This document shows, one piece after another, positions 16,869-24,924 of a stretch of DNA of 64,000 nt; position 1 is the stretch's first letter; each line of letters opens with the position of its first letter. This DNA comes from Elizabethkingia miricola. Its GTDB lineage: Bacteria > Bacteroidota > Bacteroidia > Flavobacteriales > Weeksellaceae. The stretch is taken from the NCBI RefSeq assembly GCF_001675285.1, contig NZ_LSGQ01000004.1:155839-219838 (forward strand). The letters are read 5' to 3'. The translations under genes and the position numbers were made by a program. The notes beneath the pieces are model-generated. The model saw only the letters and a program-made list of their open reading frames with translations. It was not told where the DNA came from and did not search any database.

Positions 16869-17714
16869 TTATTGGTTTCTGTATACTGAAGGGGTAAACC
16901 CTGTTTCCTTTCTGAAAAAACGGGTAAAATAAGTCGGATAATCAAAACCCAGACTATAGGCAATTTCACTTACCGAAAGGCTGGTCTGGCTTAATTTATT
17001 TTTTGCTGTCTGTATAATATTGTCCCGGATATGATCCTGAGGAGAAATTCCGGTAAAATGCTTGATGACATCTCCGAAATAATTAGCCGATAAATTCGCT
17101 TTTTCAGCAAAATAGGTAACAGACGGTAATGTAATTGTATCCTGATTCTCATTAAAGTAGGCATTCAGACGTAAATAAAAATCATCAACTACTTTATTAT
17201 AAGCTGTTTTGCGGGATTCAAATTGCCTTTTATAAAAGCTTTCCACATAAGAAAGTATCAGTGAAGCATAAGAAACAATGATTCCCTGAGCATAATTTTC
17301 CTTTTCATATTCCTGATATGCTTTTTCAAATAGATCCATAAGAATCTGTTTCTCTTCCCATGTCAGAAATAAAGCCTCATGATTATTATAATTCATAAAG
17401 TTATATTCCTTCGCATATTTGTCCAAAAGCTCTTTGCATACAAAGATTCCATATCCTGTAAAAGAAATTTCGAAGTCCCATTCCAGAGCATTATCAGGGC
17501 GGTCAAAATAAGCAAACGCATCCGACATTTCTTCCGGCTGAACATCATTTGGATTTATCTTAATTGCCAGCATATAAAAATCTACCTCTATCGGATCGGA
17601 CTTGCGCAAGACTTGATTTCCATGTACATAACTGGCAACATGAACCTTATCATTTTTAGGTTTCTCCAGATTGATGTATTGTAAGAATGCAGGAATATTA
17701 TACTTGATGCTCAT
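16869..17714 (-). CDS. AraC family transcriptional regulator (paralogue of 15289-16149)
   Basis: A 281-residue regulator with N-terminal sensing half (MSIKYNIPAFLQYINLEKPKND at its start) and C-terminal AraC domain (LSANYFGDVIKHFTGISPQDH, SVSEIAYSLGFDYPTYFTRFFRKETGF). It resembles the protein two genes downstream throughout, so they arose by local duplication, with the LOG gene now between them. The target is unknown. A strong terminator of the siderophore operon lies just upstream. Confidence 0.88.
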   Translation of the reverse strand: MSIKYNIPAFLQYINLEKPKNDKVHVASYVHGNQVLRKSDPIEVDFYMLAIKINPNDVQPEEMSDAFAYFDRPDNALEWDFEISFTGYGIFVCKELLDKYAKEYNFMNYNNHEALFLTWEEKQILMDLFEKAYQEYEKENYAQGIIVSYASLILSYVESFYKRQFESRKTAYNKVVDDFYLRLNAYFNENQDTITLPSVTYFAEKANLSANYFGDVIKHFTGISPQDHIRDNIIQTAKNKLSQTSLSVSEIAYSLGFDYPTYFTRFFRKETGFTPSVYRNQ

Positions 17715-17746
17715 TTATAAATATCTTCTTTGCAATTTACAAAAAA

Positions 17747-17768
17747 GCCGGGAGAAATTTCTCCCGGC
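17747..17768 (-). terminator. terminator of the siderophore operon
   Basis: Perfect inverted repeat GCCGGGAGAAA / TTTCTCCCGGC followed on the minus strand by six T, 55 bp after the PepSY stop at 17823. Confidence 0.85.
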
Positions 17769-17822
17769 CAGAACTGTATTAAGTGGTTTTAATATGGCAT
17801 TTAATTCTGAAAAAACGATCAA

Positions 17823-19013
17823 TTATTTAACAACAGCAACGGGCTTTTTCTTATTCCGTCTCCCCCACCATATAAGAACACCTGTAATAGGTAGGCTGGA
17901 ACAGATAATTCCTACAATAAAAGTTATTGTCTTCCCGATATAACCACCCCAATAACCTACATGCAGGTCGAAATTGGTATGTTCTATTTTTTCATGGTTT
18001 TCTAATATTTCAGGCATTTCTATTTCATTTCCGGTATACCTGTTCAGATTAATATCATGTCCGTCAACTGCACTTTTCAGCCCTATAAACTTTCCGACCA
18101 AAATAGAATAAGTTGTCGAATCATCACCACCGAAGAAACTCACACGTACCTGGTTATTTTCCGGATGTCTTACCCTTGTAATATCTATAGCGTCCTGCAT
18201 TGTTATAAAGTCTTTGCCTTCCACAAAGGCAGGTTCATATTTTTTAGACAGCTTTCGGGCTTCAACAGCAGGCACGCCACCGAAAGTTTTCTGTGTAAAG
18301 CTTTCCAATACCTCATAAGCCATAATAAGTCCTGTAACAGTAACAAATATAGCCGGAATAACGACGTAAAATCCCAGCACATTATGTAAATCATAGTTGC
18401 GTCGTTTCCACTTTACCCCTCTTTTAAATTTGAATGATGAAGTTCTCGTTGCTTTAGTCCATTTCTGCGGCCACCAAAGAATAAGACCGCCCACAAGCTG
18501 AATAAAAAATATAATTGAAGCTATCCCTACCACTGTTTTCCCGAATCCTCCCAACAGCAATTGGCTATGGATATGAGCAACAACATAAAAGAAACGGTAG
18601 GCCATAGTACTTCCTATTTCGTTTCCGTTATAGGGGTTAATATAAGTATAGGAAAATCCACCTCTTTTAATCCCGGAAGCTATCCGGAAACTTCTTTCAG
18701 GATCCTTATACTCATCAATGTAGAAAGCTTTTCTTCCTTCTTCTTTATGTCTTGCATTAAACTGTGCGATTAATACATCGGCATCTATTTTCTGCTGTCC
18801 TTCTCTGTACTCTACATATTTATCGCTGCCGGCAACAAAATCGATAATCTCGTCGCAGAAAACAAATAAAGTACCTGAGAGCACAACAACAAAAACAATT
18901 AAACCGGATATCAGCCCCAACCATAAATGCAGCCAGCCTGTAATTTTTTTTACTAATGTTTTTCCTCTTTTTTTGTGATGTTTCTTTTGTAGTATATGTA
19001 AGTCTTTGTCCAT
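17823..19013 (-). CDS. PepSY-associated TM helix protein, siderophore-operon type
   Basis: A 396-residue inner-membrane protein. Four main hydrophobic segments are visible: WLHLWLGLISGLIVFVVVLSG near the N-terminus, VVGIASIIFFIQLVGGLILWW, FYVVIPAIFVTVTGLIMAYE, and TITFIVGIICSSLPITGVLIWW at the C-terminus. Conserved motifs are IHSQLLLGGFGKTVVG, LHNVLGFY and DLHVGYWGG. Family knowledge: such proteins follow TonB receptors and are proposed ferric-siderophore reductases at the inner membrane, with His residues that may bind haem. It is the last gene of its operon. A homologue lies at 30644-31813. Confidence 0.88.
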   Translation of the reverse strand: MDKDLHILQKKHHKKRGKTLVKKITGWLHLWLGLISGLIVFVVVLSGTLFVFCDEIIDFVAGSDKYVEYREGQQKIDADVLIAQFNARHKEEGRKAFYIDEYKDPERSFRIASGIKRGGFSYTYINPYNGNEIGSTMAYRFFYVVAHIHSQLLLGGFGKTVVGIASIIFFIQLVGGLILWWPQKWTKATRTSSFKFKRGVKWKRRNYDLHNVLGFYVVIPAIFVTVTGLIMAYEVLESFTQKTFGGVPAVEARKLSKKYEPAFVEGKDFITMQDAIDITRVRHPENNQVRVSFFGGDDSTTYSILVGKFIGLKSAVDGHDINLNRYTGNEIEMPEILENHEKIEHTNFDLHVGYWGGYIGKTITFIVGIICSSLPITGVLIWWGRRNKKKPVAVVK

Positions 19014-19068
19014 ACTGAAATAAAAACCGAAACCTATTGTTATTCAACAGGCTTCGGAAAAGTAAAAT

Positions 19069-21189
19069 TTAAAATTTAAAAGAAAAGTTAGCCAATATCT
19101 CCCTCGGCTTCTGAGGTTGTCCGTAGAAGTTCCAATACGTGGTATTGCTCGCATTATTAAGCTTCAAACCGACTCTGTATCTGGATCTGTCATAGAATAT
19201 CGTAGCTCCTAGATTAACATAAGAAGGAACTAAATATCCCGATACATAATCCAATTTGGTTTTATCTACAAAATTGGCTCCTATCCCCAATCCTAAACCT
19301 TCTACAGCACCACTCTGGAACTTATAACTTGCCCAAAGATTTCCGACATGCTTGGGAGTCCATATCAATCTTTTTCCATCATTTGCACTTCTGTCCTGTA
19401 ACTTATTATCGTTGTAACCATATCCGGCAATAATATTAAAACCAGCTACAGGGTTTACAATAACCTCTGCATCTATACCGCGGCTCATGGTTTTTCCGTC
19501 CTGATAACTTCCGATACCATCCGGAGTAGCAATAAGCCTGTTCGTTACTCTAAGATCATAATAACTGATTGTTGCCAAAAGTTTCTTATTTAACACATCG
19601 AATTTAGCCCCGAATTCAAACTGATTTCCCTTCTCAGGAGCCCATTTTTCCATCACACCGTTTTGGTTTAAAGAAGGTGCGTTGTAGGTAAATCCATTTA
19701 CATAATTGGCAAATGCTGAAATTTTATCTTTAACTACCTCGTACACTACACCAAATTTTGGAGAAAATGCTGATTTAGAAAATTCGGTTTTGGTATTCTT
19801 CACCCCATTCTCCAGGCTCGGATCACTGTTATAATGATCCCATCTCAAACTTCCCATTACATGTAAGTTTGGAGTAACATCCAGTACATCGGATACATAC
19901 CCACTAATCGTACTAAAAGTATCGGTTTGGTTATTGGTAGCTGTTCTCTCTAGTTTATTGACTCCACTTCTGGAAATTCCCTGCCATGCAGTTGTATCGT
20001 CTAATTTTACCTGATCATAAACCGCGAATACGTTATTCTTGAACATCGGGTATTGATTTTTGGAATCCTGCAGAAAATAGTCAATTCCGACAACCATTCT
20101 GTTTCTCAGCTTTCCGATTTTAAAATCACCAACAAAGTTCTGTTGTATATTATTGGTCGTAATTTTATACATATCGAAGGGTCTGATCCCTCTTCTTACG
20201 GTATTATTATCCAGGTAAGTCAATACCAGGAAAATAGATTCATTTTCTACAGATTCTCCCCTTTGAAATGAAGTTCTGGAAGTCCATTGGTCATTGATCT
20301 TATATTCGACCTCTGCCATAGTATTGAATACATTTCTTCGGGATCCGATATCATTACTTGTAAACGAACGGTCATGTACACTGGTAAGATCTTTAAGCGA
20401 TTTTATAGTAAGAACGCTTGAGTTTCTTACAAATGCATTCATTGTTTTATAAGGAGCATAGTAATCTGCATCAAAGCTAATTTTCAGGCGGTCTGATACT
20501 TTATATACTACACTTCCTGCGAAGAAGGTTCCTTTGCTAAATCCTGAATCCTGAAAAGAATCCTGGGAGAAGGTTGCAAAATTAAATCTGGCCAAGGCTG
20601 TTTTCTCTTTGTTTAGAGGTGTATTTACATCAGCTGTTACTCTGTTCATTCCCCAGCTACCCGTAGTATAAGTAATCAGGCCTCCAAATTTCTCCTGAGG
20701 CTTTTTGGTAATGATATTTACGACCCCGCCATATTTGGCCATAGTACCGCCAAATAAAGTTCCTGAAGGTCCTTTTACTACTTCTATTCTTTCAATATTG
20801 CTAATTTCGGTTTGTGTTCTCGGGTTTATGGCAAGACCATTTCTAAAACTGGCATTACTTGTAAATCCTCTTAGGAAAATATCGTTTCCGCTGTCATTAA
20901 GTCCATTATTAACTACCACTCCCGGAACTGTTGCTACAGCCGTATTAAAGTCTATTGCAGTAGTTTCACTAATCAGTTCTTTTGGTACCACACTATAAAC
21001 CGTTGGATTCTCCAAGTTCTCCAAAGGAAGTCTTGCTACGGTTTCGGATTTTTTTGTTCTGAAGCTTTTTGTTCCCTGAAGACTCACTTCCTGAATCGTT
21101 CCTACACTTGCCGTATCGGTTTTCGTATGCTGGGCATAGAAGAACAATGGCGCTACCAACACCGACAAATGGGTAATTCTCTTAATCAT
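19069..21189 (-). CDS. TonB-dependent siderophore receptor
   Basis: A 706-residue outer-membrane receptor. Signal peptide MIKRITHLSVLVAPLFFYAQ; plug domain about 45-170 (TVYSVVPKELISE, ATVPGVVVNNG, IFLRGFTSNASFRNG, IERIEVVKGPSGTLFG, VVNIITKKP), then a 22-strand barrel that ends with an aromatic residue (LANFSFKF). No carboxypeptidase-like N-terminal domain is present, unlike the receptor at 28254. It sits between a MATE transporter and a PepSY protein. The role is uptake of a ferric siderophore with TonB/ExbBD energy; the ligand is unknown. Confidence 0.92.
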   Translation of the reverse strand: MIKRITHLSVLVAPLFFYAQHTKTDTASVGTIQEVSLQGTKSFRTKKSETVARLPLENLENPTVYSVVPKELISETTAIDFNTAVATVPGVVVNNGLNDSGNDIFLRGFTSNASFRNGLAINPRTQTEISNIERIEVVKGPSGTLFGGTMAKYGGVVNIITKKPQEKFGGLITYTTGSWGMNRVTADVNTPLNKEKTALARFNFATFSQDSFQDSGFSKGTFFAGSVVYKVSDRLKISFDADYYAPYKTMNAFVRNSSVLTIKSLKDLTSVHDRSFTSNDIGSRRNVFNTMAEVEYKINDQWTSRTSFQRGESVENESIFLVLTYLDNNTVRRGIRPFDMYKITTNNIQQNFVGDFKIGKLRNRMVVGIDYFLQDSKNQYPMFKNNVFAVYDQVKLDDTTAWQGISRSGVNKLERTATNNQTDTFSTISGYVSDVLDVTPNLHVMGSLRWDHYNSDPSLENGVKNTKTEFSKSAFSPKFGVVYEVVKDKISAFANYVNGFTYNAPSLNQNGVMEKWAPEKGNQFEFGAKFDVLNKKLLATISYYDLRVTNRLIATPDGIGSYQDGKTMSRGIDAEVIVNPVAGFNIIAGYGYNDNKLQDRSANDGKRLIWTPKHVGNLWASYKFQSGAVEGLGLGIGANFVDKTKLDYVSGYLVPSYVNLGATIFYDRSRYRVGLKLNNASNTTYWNFYGQPQKPREILANFSFKF

Positions 21190-21241
21190 AATATATCTGT
21201 TTCTGTAAAAAATAATAGTTGTAGTGTTATAGAGCCTGCAG

Positions 21242-22594
21242 TCAGGCTGCTCTTAAATTCATTTTCAATCTTTTTGAACTTTTATAAACAGCAAAAAGAA
21301 TCATAAAAAATACCAGCCAGTCGATTCCTGCACAAGCGACATAGATGCTTCGAACCCCGAAGAAACGCGGAACAATAAGTAAAACCGGGATATAAAAGAC
21401 AACCTGACGCAATAGACTGATCTGCGTGGCTGGTTTTGCATTTTCTATTGAAGGAAACCATACAAGTGCCATAAAAGTAAACGGCAATGCCAAAAGAACA
21501 CTCATATAAATTCTGAAGTCTGTAAGCTGTACAGCAGTAAGTTTTACGGATGGAAGCATTACAGATAATACATCTGCCGGGAAGAACATGATAAAAATCC
21601 AGAACGGAATAAGAATACACAATCCTGTAAGTGAAAATAAGCGATAGGATGAAATTGTACGTTTGTATTTACCAGCTCCGTAATTCATTCCGGCAACAGG
21701 CTGCAATGCCCGCATAAGTCCCCATAAAGGAGTATTTAGCAATATATAGAATCTGTTGACTGCTGTAAAGAAAGTAATGTCTTCGTCTGTACCATATTTT
21801 GCAAATACATTGAATATGACAATATTCTGAACCACAATCATCACCATCATAATAAAACCAGGCATTCCCAGTGACATTGTTTCTTTAATGATTGCTTTAT
21901 CCGGTGTCCACGACCAGAACTTAGAACTAAAAGAGGCTCTTTTACCAGCATAATACCAGATTCCGAGAACGGAATAGATAACCATGGATATATTAGTTGC
22001 CCATGCCGCTCCGGCTACACCCCACCCGAATGTATCTATAAAAACAGGTTTAAGTATAACATCTACTACCAGACCAACAGCAATCATCCATGCAGCGGTT
22101 TTCATGCGTCCTTCGGCACGGATAATCATATTAAGGGCCAATCCGTAGATCCAAAAAAACGTGCCTAAAATAGTAGCTTTAAAGTATTCAGCTGCCAGGA
22201 TTCCTATTTCGCCTCTGCCCCCCATCATATACACCAGATCTTTGGCGAAAATGTAACAGGGAATTGTTACCAAAACAGAGAATAAAATAGCCAGAAAATT
22301 GACCGTTCCCAGAGATTTATTCAATCTATCCTGATCTCCTGATCCTATCCAGATACTAATCGCTGATCCTATTCCGGTACCGATAAGGGTACCAAATCCC
22401 TGAGCAAACTGTGAAAGTGGATAGGCTATTCCTACAGCGGCTAATGCCGTATTGCTGATAAGATGTCCTACAAAAATACCGTCGAGGAAATTATTGAGTC
22501 CATACAATACCATGGCTATTACTGCAGGCCAGGACATCTGCCACATTACAGAAGGCAGCTTGGAATGCAGTATAATAGATTTTTGCTGATTCAT
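21242..22594 (-). CDS. MATE family efflux transporter
   Basis: A 450-residue protein with about 12 hydrophobic segments in two similar halves: WPAVIAMVLYGLNNFLDGIFVG and ALAAVGIAYPLSQFAQGFGTLIGTG near the N-terminus, LGMPGFIMMVMIVVQNIVIFNVF at the start of the second half. The family is cation-driven MATE exporters. Its start lies 4 bp after the stop of the siderophore-interacting protein and 52 bp before the TonB receptor, so it belongs to the siderophore operon. Export of a siderophore or of its breakdown product is the likely role by context; no siderophore-synthesis gene is in the window. Confidence 0.9.
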   Translation of the reverse strand: MNQQKSIILHSKLPSVMWQMSWPAVIAMVLYGLNNFLDGIFVGHLISNTALAAVGIAYPLSQFAQGFGTLIGTGIGSAISIWIGSGDQDRLNKSLGTVNFLAILFSVLVTIPCYIFAKDLVYMMGGRGEIGILAAEYFKATILGTFFWIYGLALNMIIRAEGRMKTAAWMIAVGLVVDVILKPVFIDTFGWGVAGAAWATNISMVIYSVLGIWYYAGKRASFSSKFWSWTPDKAIIKETMSLGMPGFIMMVMIVVQNIVIFNVFAKYGTDEDITFFTAVNRFYILLNTPLWGLMRALQPVAGMNYGAGKYKRTISSYRLFSLTGLCILIPFWIFIMFFPADVLSVMLPSVKLTAVQLTDFRIYMSVLLALPFTFMALVWFPSIENAKPATQISLLRQVVFYIPVLLIVPRFFGVRSIYVACAGIDWLVFFMILFAVYKSSKRLKMNLRAA

Positions 22595-22598
22595 AACC

Positions 22599-23420
22599 TT
22601 ACTGAATTGAATCCTTTTCCTGATGTCTTTCTATTGCACTCTTATCTTCAGCAACCCCGGATTTCCAGTAAGAATAAGCATAAAGCTGCTGTTGTTTCCA
22701 CTGTCGCTCTTTCCGCAGATATGTCCTTATTTCTTTTACTGAACTAAATTCAGCAGCTACATAGCCAAAATGTTTTCCCTCCTGAAAGTCCTGTTGTTTT
22801 ACAATCTCCGGTAATAAACTTCCTTTCTGTGGATTATTGTTGTAAACCCAGATAAACTCTATATCTGCACGGGTATCTATATTGTGTTCATCTTCTTTTC
22901 CGTGGACTTCTATAATACAGACTCCTTTGGCATTTTCAGGCAGATCTTCAAGAATTGTACTCAGTACCGGTATTGCTGTTGCATCTCCAGCAAGCAGATA
23001 CCAGTCGGCTTCAGCATATAATTCTGTTTTACCATCGTGCATTAAAACTCCCAATACATCTCCTTCCTCTGCTTTTGCTGCCCAGGCAGATGCCGGACCT
23101 TCATCACCATGTGCTACAAAGTCTATCCAGATTTCTTTTCTTCCAATATCAATACCTCTATGCGTATAAGTACGGATGTAAGGGCGGATATTATCTGGTT
23201 GAGGCTTCCATTTCATAGCTTCGTAATCGTATTCCGGAAAGTGAATTTCCTGAAGCCCTGCGGGTGGAATCAGTATTTTATTGTTTACACCAATTGTGGT
23301 ATTTGTAAATACCTCCATGTTATCACCTGTAAGATATACTCTTATGTAATGGGGTGTGATATACTCCTTTCTGCTTACTCTTAATTGTTCTTTGATTGTT
23401 TTGAACTCTTGTTTCTTCAT
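22599..23420 (-). CDS. siderophore-interacting protein (FAD-dependent ferric-siderophore reductase)
   Basis: A 273-residue protein starting MKKQEFKTIKEQLRVS; the further upstream Met would extend into non-conserved sequence. FAD-binding motif RPYIRTYTHR, then FVAHGDEGPASAWAAKAEEGD, the NAD(P)H-domain LLAGDATAIPVLSTILEDLP, and a C-terminal YSYWKSGVAEDK. These are the signatures of the SIP/ViuB family, which reduces Fe(III)-siderophores in the cytoplasm to release Fe(II). It is the first gene of the operon and is divergent from the AraC gene at 23829. Confidence 0.92.
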   Translation of the reverse strand: MKKQEFKTIKEQLRVSRKEYITPHYIRVYLTGDNMEVFTNTTIGVNNKILIPPAGLQEIHFPEYDYEAMKWKPQPDNIRPYIRTYTHRGIDIGRKEIWIDFVAHGDEGPASAWAAKAEEGDVLGVLMHDGKTELYAEADWYLLAGDATAIPVLSTILEDLPENAKGVCIIEVHGKEDEHNIDTRADIEFIWVYNNNPQKGSLLPEIVKQQDFQEGKHFGYVAAEFSSVKEIRTYLRKERQWKQQQLYAYSYWKSGVAEDKSAIERHQEKDSIQ

Positions 23421-23710
23421 TGTACATTTTTTTATTGTGTTAAAAAAATCGGAGCTATATGTTCTGTTTTTTATTGACTTTGTTACAGAAAACACAGGTT
23501 TTCTTTTTCGGCTATTCCTAAGTTTTGAATAATAAAATTGATGTCATGCTGAGCTTTTCTGAAAGAAAAAAATCGAAACATTGTCAATTTTATGTCTTAG
23601 CTTAGTCTTCGATACGAGTTTGTCCCCAAAATCACTCAGACTGCGATCTGATATGAAGAACCTGTCTATACCGAATTGCTTTTATGATAATAATCTTTTC
23701 GTTTTTGTTT

Positions 23711-23733
23711 TTATTTAGATTAATTATAAATAA
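23711..23733. promoter_or_regulatory. candidate Fur-type operator
   Basis: Seven-base inverted arms TTATTTA and TAAATAA around a 9-bp centre that begins GATTAATTA. It overlaps the -7 box at 23731. The string TTATTTAGA also occurs upstream of three other iron-type genes in this window (28221, 59105, 60489). Confidence 0.5.
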
Positions 23734-23738
23734 CTTTG
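23731..23738 (+). promoter_or_regulatory. -7 promoter element for the AraC activator
   Basis: TAACTTTG, with the candidate iron operator overlapping its 5' edge. The predicted leader is about 85 nt. Confidence 0.55.
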
Positions 23739-23828
23739 CAAAACTAAAGCTTTTCTGTTTTCAGAAGGTTTCAATTACGGAGTAAAAACTCCGCAAAAAG
23801 GAATTTTAACACCTGATTTACGAATAAA

Positions 23829-24806
23829 ATGAAAATACAGCTTCATCACCATGATCTGCCGGATCTATCTATAAAAAAGGAGTTCAGCCCAGCTGAAACA
23901 GGGCTAAAAGAAAATATCAGTTTTCTTACACATCCTTATATTCAGGGTTCATACAGAGAAATATCCTTCGAGGGCATACATATCGGTTATGGAGATATTC
24001 AGCTTCAACGAGAAGCACTGATTCATTTTGAAACTGATATGGAAAGTGTAGAATTGCATTTTGCCTTGAAAGGAAACAGTACTGCCGCTATAAAAGGAGA
24101 TCAGCATGAAATCTCTTTTACACCTTATCAGCACAATATTATGTATGCTAATCAGATGAAGGGGCATTTCTTGTGGGAGAAGGGAAATATTCAGGTATTC
24201 GAGATTAATTTCATGCCCTCATTTTTCAAAAGATATCTGCCGGATGACTCATCACTGTTTGAACGCTTTAAGAAAACAATGGAGCAAGGTAATATGCAGC
24301 TTATGCTTCCACAGCATTTTATGATTACTCAGGAAATGTATTATACCATTCATGAAATTCTGAATTGTAAACGTACCGGAATTTATAAGAAAATGTTTCT
24401 GGAAGCCCGGAGCATAGAATTATTGCTTTTACAACTCGAGCAAATAAGCACTCCGGAGGATCAAACCAGTCTTTCTAAATCTGATTGTGAAAAGATGCAT
24501 GCAGTTCGCGATTTTATCGAGCAGCATATTGCAGAAAGTTATTCGCTTATCGATCTTGCCCACAGGTTTGGTACAAACGAATATGCACTAAAAAAAGGAT
24601 TTAAAGAGATCTTCAATACCACTGTTTTCGGTTACTGGAGTAATCTGAAAATGCAAAATGCAAGGAAACTGATTCTGGAAGAATCGCTTCACATAAATGA
24701 AATAGCACTGACTGTTGGCTATAAAAATCCAAGACATTTTTCTACAGCCTTCAAAAAACACTTTGGCCAGACCCCCACCGAACTGAAAAACAGAAGAAGA
24801 TCATAA
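23829..24806 (+). CDS. AraC family regulator of PchR type
   Basis: A 325-residue regulator with an N-terminal sensing domain and the C-terminal segment YALKKGFKEIFNTTVFGYWSNLKMQNARKLI, EIALTVGYKNPRHFSTAFKKHFGQTP. The pattern LKxGFKxxF...V...Y...RMxxA is that of PchR/YbtA-type activators, which bind the ferric siderophore and switch on its receptor genes. It is divergent from the siderophore operon and homologous to the regulator at 27169-28155. Ligand and target are inferred from context. Confidence 0.88.
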   Translation: MKIQLHHHDLPDLSIKKEFSPAETGLKENISFLTHPYIQGSYREISFEGIHIGYGDIQLQREALIHFETDMESVELHFALKGNSTAAIKGDQHEISFTPYQHNIMYANQMKGHFLWEKGNIQVFEINFMPSFFKRYLPDDSSLFERFKKTMEQGNMQLMLPQHFMITQEMYYTIHEILNCKRTGIYKKMFLEARSIELLLLQLEQISTPEDQTSLSKSDCEKMHAVRDFIEQHIAESYSLIDLAHRFGTNEYALKKGFKEIFNTTVFGYWSNLKMQNARKLILEESLHINEIALTVGYKNPRHFSTAFKKHFGQTPTELKNRRRS

Positions 24807-24859
24807 TTTATTAGATTATTCTTCCGTAATAGCTTTACAACAGATTATATACAATGAAA

Positions 24860-24885
24860 GAAGGAAGACTTACAAGTCTTCCTTC
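24860..24885. terminator. bidirectional terminator
   Basis: Twelve-base arms GAAGGAAGACTT / AAGTCTTCCTTC with a two-base centre. It lies between the convergent AraC and DUF3472 genes. Confidence 0.7.
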
Positions 24886-24924
24886 CCTATTCTATTCTCA
24901 ATTAATTCAGTACTATCCTGTTAA

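Larger units (their letters stand above)
23421..23828. other. divergent intergenic region of the siderophore operon
   Basis: This 408-bp gene-free stretch holds a degenerate copy of the dispersed repeat at about 23542-23640 (TGTCATGCTGAGC near its start), the candidate Fur-type operator at 23711-23733 and the -7 box of the AraC gene. I could not find a convincing -7 box for the siderophore operon itself. Confidence 0.5.

Noticed and set aside
16853-16969. An extended N-terminus of the LOG protein
   Set aside because: It would overlap the upstream AraC gene by 100 bp and adds no family sequence before FCGSS.
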